Below are positions 38,001-47,000 of a stretch of 64,000 bases of DNA, in pieces. Source of the stretch: Congeria kusceri (taxonomy: Eukaryota; Mollusca; Bivalvia; Myida; Dreissenidae). The translations under genes and the position numbers were made by a program. The notes below the pieces were generated by a model. The model saw nothing but the letters and a program-made list of their open reading frames with translations. It was not told the origin of the DNA and searched no databases. The stretch is from assembly GCA_027627225.1 (NCBI GenBank), contig CM051038.1, positions 47,020,843 through 47,084,842 on the forward strand. Direction: 5' to 3'. The stretch's first letter is position 1, and every line of letters begins with the position of its first letter.

Positions 38001-41000
38001 ATTTGAATCCCTTCAATACTACTGGAGATATGCTCTGCACAAGAAAATTAAACAAACGGCAATAACTCCATAAATATTACAGAAAGAGTTGTGGTCCTTG
38101 TACTCTGCACTTCCTCTCATTGTCCTCTATCATTGTATGAAGTTTCATTTGAATCCCTTCAATACTAATGCGATTACTATATGCCCCCAAAGGTCCTTGG
38201 GGGCATAAAAATCACAGACAAATACAATGTTGATCCAGTGGCTCAAATATTCTTCTCTAAAAGTCAGTGGTTTAAGCGTCAGTTACTGTGTAGCCTAACA
38301 AAATTAACCTGAAACTGACTTTTATGCAATAATACTTCGGGAAAGATCCAGGATATAAAAAGGCACAGGGTACTACATTAAAGGGACCTGTTAACAAATT
38401 GACGAATTGAAAAAATTTCAACTTTTTGACGCCGATTCCAAAAATAAAAGAACAGTGTATACAAGGGAGCAAAATAACACTACGGAGATAGAAATATAGT
38501 GTAAAAACCATTTCATTGATGAGTATTCATCAGTTGAAATTGATAAAATTATAAAGAGTTTGTAATGCTAAACGTTGGAATAATTTGGAGTGTTTCTGTT
38601 GTTTTCGTTCAAACTGTTGACATCAAGTGAAACACTACCATTAAGTTAATAATGCAGGGTGAAATATAGAAGTCCGAATGGCCGAGTGGTCAAGGCGATA
38701 GACTTTTAATCCGGAGGTCCCGGGTTTGAACCCCGGTGGGACCAATTTATTTATTTTTTATTTTTTTTCTAAATACTTTTCTTTTTATTTTACTTGAGCT
38801 TTTTAATTCCGAAGCTTAAATCTGTCAAGCTAATACATTTAATGGAATACTTAAAAAAATTCGAAAATCTGTGAACAAGTCCCTTTAAGGTGGTAAGGTG
38901 GATAACCGGACCAGTTCATTGACATTTTGTAACAAATTAGTAAATCTAAGGTTTTAATCATTTAAATGCTTCCAATTCAGGTTTTTATACACAGTCTTTT
39001 CATAAACTATTGAATCTTTTCAAAACTAATTGAATCTCAAAAGATATTCAATATTTATGTATTGACCAGCCCAAAGGGGGAGCGTGGGGGAGGGGGGGGA
39101 ACCAGAAAGAATTGTGGTCTGGACCTTTTCTTAAATACTTGTTTATTATTTAAGCTGTAACAAAGAAGATTCAGTGTTTGTGAAGTAATCAAAAAAAAGG
39201 GGATTTATGTTTTGAAGAGACTTCCATGAAACAGAAAATACCATAAAAATGGAAAGTGCTGTCCCGGATTAGCCTGTGGGAATGCACAGCTAATCCGGGA
39301 CAACACTTTACACACATGCATTAAGCCACAACACGTCTAAAATGTATCTACAGCTGTCACATGACTAACGAGAAAAGCAAGGGCACAAATCACATGAATT
39401 GAAATGAGGATTAGACAATATACAAAACAACAATAACAACATAAAATACATTCAGCTTGCAGATAAACACCCATTATATGTAAGATTTAATCATTAAGAG
39501 CATGGGTTTATTTCATACCACATGGATCATATCTAGCCCGCCCTCCGGGGTTTGAAGTAACCATGTGACACCATTGAATCAACTAATATGGCGGAAAAAA
39601 CATGGGATTATTGTGTCTGTACTCAATTACCCATGACGTGCGGGTAGATGTAAGAAGTAATGAAAATGTAGGCGCTGTTTTAAGCCAATTAGAGCACATA
39701 GTAAATTTTCATTCGTTAAGAAGGGACTCGCTTCCCTTTGCTTGCTCCACCCCTTTTTAGCAAATAAAATTTAACTTAATATGTTCTAACTATTACTTAA
39801 ATTATGTCAAAGTGTTCACAAGCGTCACGTCAATTTGGCTGTCATTTGTATGTATACTGGCAATATATCTTCCCAACAGAGACAAGTAAAGAAAGCCAAA
39901 TTCTCCAGTACCATTTCAAACAGTCCCAGGTTTCGTATTTCTTAGATAGAGAAAAATGCGATAGCCAAAAGATTTGTGGGAAAATCATGCAGTAAATTAT
40001 AAGGGCCAACCAAAAGTTAAGGTTACTGTGACATATTTAGGGCAAACTTTATTCACACTATAATTGAGGCGTGTCGAGGGAAATCTGGGCTAAATACATG
40101 TGCGTAAAGTGTCATCCTGGATCAGCCTGTGCAGTCCGCACGGGTTAATCCAGGACGGCACTTTCCCCCTACAGTGGATTTATGTTTAGAAGAGACTTCC
40201 TTGAAACAGAAAATACCATAAAAGCGTAAATTATCGTCTCGGATTAGCCTGTGCATACTGCACAGGCTAATCTGGGACAACACTTTACGCACATGCATAA
40301 AGCCCGGTTTTCCCACCACACGCCTCGATTATATTTTTGGTTAATTCATTTTCTGCCCTTTCAGGCAGAAAGGTACCAATTTTAACTTGCCCCGACAGAT
40401 TTTTTCTTGTACTTGCCTTTTCAGACAGAAAGGTAACAATTTTAACTTGCCCAGACAGATTTGTTGGTCAATTCATTTTCTGCCCTTTCAGGCAGAAAGG
40501 TAACAATTTTAACTTGCCCAGACAGATTTGTTCTTGTACTTGCCCTTTCAGGCAGAAAGGTAACAATTTTAACTTGCCCAGACAGATTTTTTCTTGTCCA
40601 GGGCTTCGGGCTAGTGGGTTTATATTTTGAAGACTGAGAATAAAATTATATGCTAATAAACTAAATAACAAAACGAAGCAGGGTGCAGCACCCTACTTTG
40701 CTCTGATTCTTTCCCTAATTATTAAGTTTGTTTGTTTGGATTTTTCGCCGTATTCAACAGTATTTCAGTCATATAACGGCGGTGAGTAAACCTACTCACA
40801 CTTTTCCTGGGTAAGCTGGTTTACCAGTACTGAGTGCACATACTTATGCCATTAACTGACAACTGCCCTTCTTGAATCAGAGGTAGGGCGAGAATGGCCA
40901 TAGAAATAATTTCATGACCAATCCCCACACAAGTTATGTGGCTGGGATGGGAATCGAACCCGCGATCCTCGGATTTGTAGTCCAGCGCTCTACCAACTGA

Positions 41001-44000
41001 GCTAGCCGGCCTGGCCCTAATTATTAACACACTTTATGAACCTGCTGATGGGATAAATACCTCCTTTTCCTTCTTGAGTCCAGGAGGAGCATCATACATG
41101 AAACTGAGCCCAAGCTTGGCTTTCTCATCTCCTAGCAACGCCCTAAAATAGAAACACATGTTATAGAGGGTTTAACTAAAGTAAGAATATGACTTGTTAG
41201 AAACTGTATGAATTTGTATGTGAACAACTTATCACGACAATAATTATTTATCTATTCACAACTTAAATGTGATCATCTAAGTGTTTAGAAAGTTGGACTA
41301 ATTTATTATGCATAAGAGTATGTAGGGAAAGATCTAGAGCGAATTAGCAGGGGGCTGCATCCTGCTCCTTTTTGCTTCCCCCCTGCTGCCCTTCTGGGCT
41401 GGTCAACACAAAAATGTTGAATATGTTTTGAAATTTTATATATTTTTGCAAATCTTCAATGACAATTGAATGGAATATGCTTAAAAACCTGAAATCCAAG
41501 TATAAGACTAAGAAATTCCCTGGAATTAGCAAATTATTAGAAAATGTCAACAGACTGGTCCGGCTTTCCACCCTGCTCCTTTTTAGCAGCACCCTGTACT
41601 TTTTGTGATACTAGATCTTTCCCTAAGTTATATCTCCAAAACAAAAGATAAACTAATTCATATAAATCATTCAACTCATAATAATAACAGTAAATAAAAC
41701 ATTGTTGATAAATGTTAACTTAACAATTCTGTTACCTGTTTTCATACATGTCCTGTTCCTTCCGATATTGAGCAACCATGTCCTCTTCCTTTTTCTTTTC
41801 ATATTCCGTTTTTTGCTGTGCCATCCAAACCTGCAGAGAAACACACATTTATATGTCCAGTATATATGAACAGTGAATTTTCTTGTTTGAAAAAAACCCT
41901 GAGCACCTTGGGGGAGTGAACCCTGGTCTCCAGCGTGAGAAGCGAACACCCGGAGTCCCTTAGTAGTAGCACAACATAGGGGAAGATCTAGGATCTAAAA
42001 AGGTACAGGGTGCTGCTAAAAAGGAGCAGGGGGCAACACTGGACCAGTTCGTTGACATTTTCTAATAATTTGCTAAATAAAGAGTTTTAATGAGTCTAAT
42101 GCTTGTAATTAAGAGTTTAAGCATAGTCTATTCATTTGTAGTTGAATATTTGCAAAAATATGTTGAATTTCAAAAGATATTCAACATTTCTATATTGACC
42201 AGACCAGAGGGGCAGCAGGGGGGAACCAAAAAGGAGCAGGGTGCAGCACCCTGCTATTCTGCTCTAGATCTTTCTCTACAACAGCTTGGCTGTTGGAACA
42301 GAGCTTTTTTTAGCTGATTTTATAGCCGTTATTGGCTCATATTCCCAATGACAAAAAGTATATTTTTCCTATATCCAATCCCAAAATTCCCAATGGGTGG
42401 TTTGATTTTCAGATGTTTCGAAATAAGAGGTGTTCTGTGAGTGTAAAAATAAAGACTGTTGGAGTTGTAATAACCTATTTGCTGATGTGTTGTTGTTCAG
42501 AACATTCTATTTTATATAGTTTTATCAATAAATTGTTCATATTTTATTTATCAAACAACTATACTTTTCCCCAATATTAGGTGAATTGACGCTAAAATTC
42601 CCAATTTTACGGGTAAAGCCTAAAGGTAATATTCCCAAAATGAAAAAAGCCTCGTTGAAGTGCCATAATATAATAAGTTATAAGCCAATGACTTAAGTGT
42701 ACGCCTCTCAATCTGGGAAGACACTTTTGTTCAACTATAGAAGCTCTAGTTGTTTTTTCTTCTGGTAAGTTTGGGTTAGTTTTCAATGCCATGCGAAGCA
42801 CATGCGTGAGACGGCTTTGTAAAAACTGTGAAGAGGGAGGACTATAGTGATTGACAAATAATCATTTCTTTCACTCGCATTGTTGGGCTAGTTCTTTAGA
42901 AATGACTGACTTTCAAGCTAGAGATCCTGGTGCAAGCCTTCTCTCATGCTCAGGTTTTTTTCAAATTAGTTATGTAGTGAATATTGTCACTTCAACAGCC
43001 ATGCTGTTAAGCTCTTTTTCCTAAATTGGGTTTAAGAGTACTGACGAAGTTGTGAAGTTAAGCAATGTCAGCGGTGGTTACAGGGTTGTCATTAAGAGCC
43101 GGCCAAATAGACCGTTTCAAACGATATATTGGCCGGCTCAACTTTTAAAAGAAATACAAATAAATTATTGAGTACCTTGTTATGAAAGTAAGTCTTTAAC
43201 CTCAACACACACTAATCTAAATCCATATTGTATGTAAATATTCATGTTAATATCCAATAAATTTTCCCTCGTAACACAGTTTCCATTTTAATTCCAAGAC
43301 ATGTATATTTCGTTACCCCCATTTAAAATCTCCAATTTATCAAATGCAACAAAACAACATTCAGATTGTTTGACACCCTTGATATTTCTCTAAGAATGCT
43401 AATTCATTAATGCTCTATTGACAGTGCTTGTGTTGTTTAGGTACAGTAGTATTGATCAATGCTTTTTCACACTGACCATGTGGCCAGCTTTAACATAATA
43501 GCTACAACTGGGAGACAGTGGCCCCAATTGAGCTGTCACATCAAAGACTTTTGAAGTCAAACCTGCTTTGCAGATTTGGAAGCTCATCTAATTGATGAGG
43601 TCACAATCTGGTTCATAGTTTTAACAGGTGTTAGTACTAATGACTCATGTTTTTTATGGATTTTTTTGTTCTTCAAATTGGAAAATTAATTGCAAGGTAA
43701 TAATCAAGTGTTTTATTGATAAAAAAAAAAACCATGAATTAATATCATTAATTAATAATTAACAAAATATAATAAATATATAATTAAATTTTTCGAATTC
43801 CCAAGAAGTGTTAAACTATTAATCTACATGTAATCCAATCTGTAAAAATCATTTAAAATGTGTTATGAATTTAGGAAGTAAAGTCATACAAAATTGCACA
43901 AAAGTTAACAGCTTTATTATTGTTTCCTTCGTTTTTGTGTTTTCTATATTAATTATACAAAACATGATCTATTAAAATTAATTAAGTAAAAATGGGTAAA

Positions 44001-47000
44001 TTTAATATGTCAAACTATCATGAATCATGTGTCCAAATTCACTCAAATGCTGGGATTTTGCATCTAACTTTCAAAAATTTTAAGGGGGGGGGGCATATCC
44101 GGAACTCCTAGATCACTCACTCCACATTTGGAAGCTCTGGCCTCCTCAATCTGTAATTGAGCCTTCTTGAAAAAATCTTAATGACAACCCTGTGGTTACT
44201 GCCTGGAAGGGTGACCATTAGTTATACTCAGGATACCGTCTACCTGTGTTTACTGTTTATCGGTGGAATCCGAGATAAGCCGAAGATGGTCACGGCGGGG
44301 CAGTCATTTCTTATGTCCCCATTGCTCTGAATAGACTATTATTTGACAAGATTACTAGAGACTGTGATAGTTTTACTTAGTCCAGTGTTTTTTTTCACCT
44401 TTGGGGGAAAGATGGCGCGGCCGTTCAGATGGGGAATTTTACGGCAAAAGGGGAAATTATTTTTTCTTAGAAAGCATTATTACATACTTATATTCTACTT
44501 TGTTATAAAAAATTAATCAACTGTTTGGCTAGAAATGATAACTTAGAATATGCACTAAATTGGTTTGATGAAAGATTGCTGGGAATTTTTTACGAAAATG
44601 CCTCCATCTTATCTAATGTTTCGCCCAAGCTTCGGGTGTCAAGTATGGCGCACACAATTAAACAATACAACAAACAATAAAACTAATATGTATATATAAC
44701 AGGGACATTCCCAGGCCGTTTTACCTTGAACATTCCCGGGGCGCCTTAAATTAGTGTTGCACTTAAAACATCGCCCAGGGCGCCTGTATTTTATCAATTA
44801 ATCAGCTATGTTGATTGAAGTAGACCGACAGTACCTGCTGTGAAAGCTAATCTCTTGCGTCAAAAAGGCAGTTTTTCACTCTATAAACATGAACTTCGCC
44901 GAAAATTTTAATAATTTGCAGTTATTCCTAAGCCGCAATCAATCACCGTGAAGCCCAGGCGTTGTAGGCGGAGTTTCATTACGCAGTAAAATCTATATAC
45001 GCCAATAGAAACGCTCAGGTTATCTTCGCTATGGAACAACGTTATCATTGACAAATCGGCGCAATCGGCATGTATCCACACACAAGTAACCTTATATTCA
45101 CGTCAAAACAAACCCTCGCCCTTTCGTATTTTATAATATCCACACTTATTTATTTGCTAAATTTAATAACTACAATAAAAACATAAATTGTGAAAATCGG
45201 TCTTAATACAGTCTCCGCGAAAGACCGTCGGACCTCGGACATTGCCGATAAAAATCCGGGAGGTCCGGGAAAAACTGTCAGAATACTGGTCCTCGTGTCC
45301 GGTGCAAATGTCTGTCAAAAATATTTTACGACATCGATCGCTGTATGTTTTGTTTACAAAATAACGTCACTCTCGGAATCTCCTTTCATTTTCGGTTTCA
45401 TTGTTGAAGACGCTGAAAGGACTTTGACAAATACAATTGAATTCATATATATCTTGTAAAATTAACATGCTGATAGTAGTAGCCTTAGTTAATAAAGCAC
45501 TCTCAAGTGTATATTGTTTTAGTTTTCATCAAATATATTGTTTTTATCGTATTTAAATGTTTCTTGCAAAAAAATAAGTGGCCAGTAATAGTTTGTCCGG
45601 GCCAGTAATATTTGTTGCATTACTGGTCCTCGTGGCCAGTAATAAATTCACGACTTTCGTGGAGACTGTAAATATACGCTAATATGATTATGAAATCGTA
45701 ATCAGAAAAGCCTATCCAGTGTTACTAGTGTAGTTTCGTAAAATAAGCTGTCTTGTTTTACATGCATGCCATGTAAAACCGTTGTTTTCTACAAAAGAGC
45801 GTGAAATGCCTGCTGACAACCACGACATCACGTTCCAAGCATGGAAAGCGTGCGTGTACGGACCATGTGCTTTACTAACATTTGACGCGCGTAAGCACGA
45901 TGTGCACGAGGAAATTTTCCCGCCATTTTTGCACAGAGAAAGCATGAATTATATAAATGTATAATTTTAATCAAGATCTTTCAATTCACCAATTATCCAG
46001 TCAGTACTATGTTCAACAGTTGTAACGATTAAAACAGTGTTAAAACACTAAACGCATGCCCATATGAACAGCATTAATCGAACAAAAAATGGCTCCATTA
46101 AGTAGATCAAGTGTAACCTAAATATTCGAGAACGATGAGAATAGTTGGTTTGATCATGACGTTACTGTGCGAAAGGGATGCTAATTGGACATAAATATCC
46201 GGTAAACATTATTAGCTACTTTCAGTTTCGGAACAAAATTGACGCCCGATGCTTCTAAAAGGCTCGAGGTATACCGTTTTAACGGTGATGTTTCGTTTAT
46301 TTCATTTTGTTTAAACGTTTACAAAACATGAAAAGCTGTTTGCCTAAATTTTAGAGCTAAAACACACCAGATAACGTCATTGGACACATGCCGCGAAAAA
46401 AAAATCCACATAGGGACGGGATACCCCTCCCTAAGTCATCCCTCTCGGGACCGGGGTGCCTGAAAAATATCCTGGGGAAGGACCTGATATAATTTTCCTC
46501 AAGCTACCTTGCTTTATGATTAACTTATTGTAGACAAATGATTGGTACGACACAGTAAATTAAATAGAATTAACTATTATTATTATACAACGACCCCCTA
46601 GCATGACTTCGAGTCTGCTGTGATATCCTGAGGGTGGTCTTGTAACACTGTATTGACCCCGAGTCCTTGGTATGAAACACTGTCCGATACTCCGGGTCTG
46701 GAACACAGGACTTCATGGTGTTTTATTCCTATACGACCCCGTACCCTGGGTATGAAGAGTCTTGGTATGGAGATATGGAACTTTTATCAATTTACTAGCG
46801 ACCCGAGATATTGAGGGGTAGGAATCCTGCTAACATGGCCCATACGTCGCAAGAAGAGGATTGCCAGCCTCAGCGCATCCAAAGTCCCTATTGTTTAATC
46901 AATAATATAATTTTAATTACCTTCTATATTACTGTCGATGTTAACTCGACAAAGCAGGAGCAGATCTGCTAGACTTTACCAATGCTCACGCTTTTATACT

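Larger units (their letters stand above)
38337..39135. mobile_element. AGATCT-end MITE (family A), copy 2, split by an insertion
   Basis: Left part 38337-38381 (gggaaagatccaggatataa) and right part 38889-39135 (ggataaccggaccagttcat, ending ctggaccttttctta) together match family A. The TTAA-type element at 38382-38884 separates them. The right terminus is diverged. Confidence 0.78.

Noticed and set aside
42090..42317. Open frame with [16 protein letters not shown]
   Set aside because: Lies in an AGATCT-end MITE; the same peptide appears in the reverse copy at 41344-41592.
45190..45459. 89-codon open frame as a gene
   Set aside because: It starts just outside and lies mainly within a TA-flanked inverted-repeat element; no similarity recognised.
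46560..46830. LTR of a retrovirus-like element
   Set aside because: Motif reiteration hints at a regulatory LTR, but no second copy, primer binding site, polypurine tract or gag/pol frame was found, so I only report an unknown insertion.
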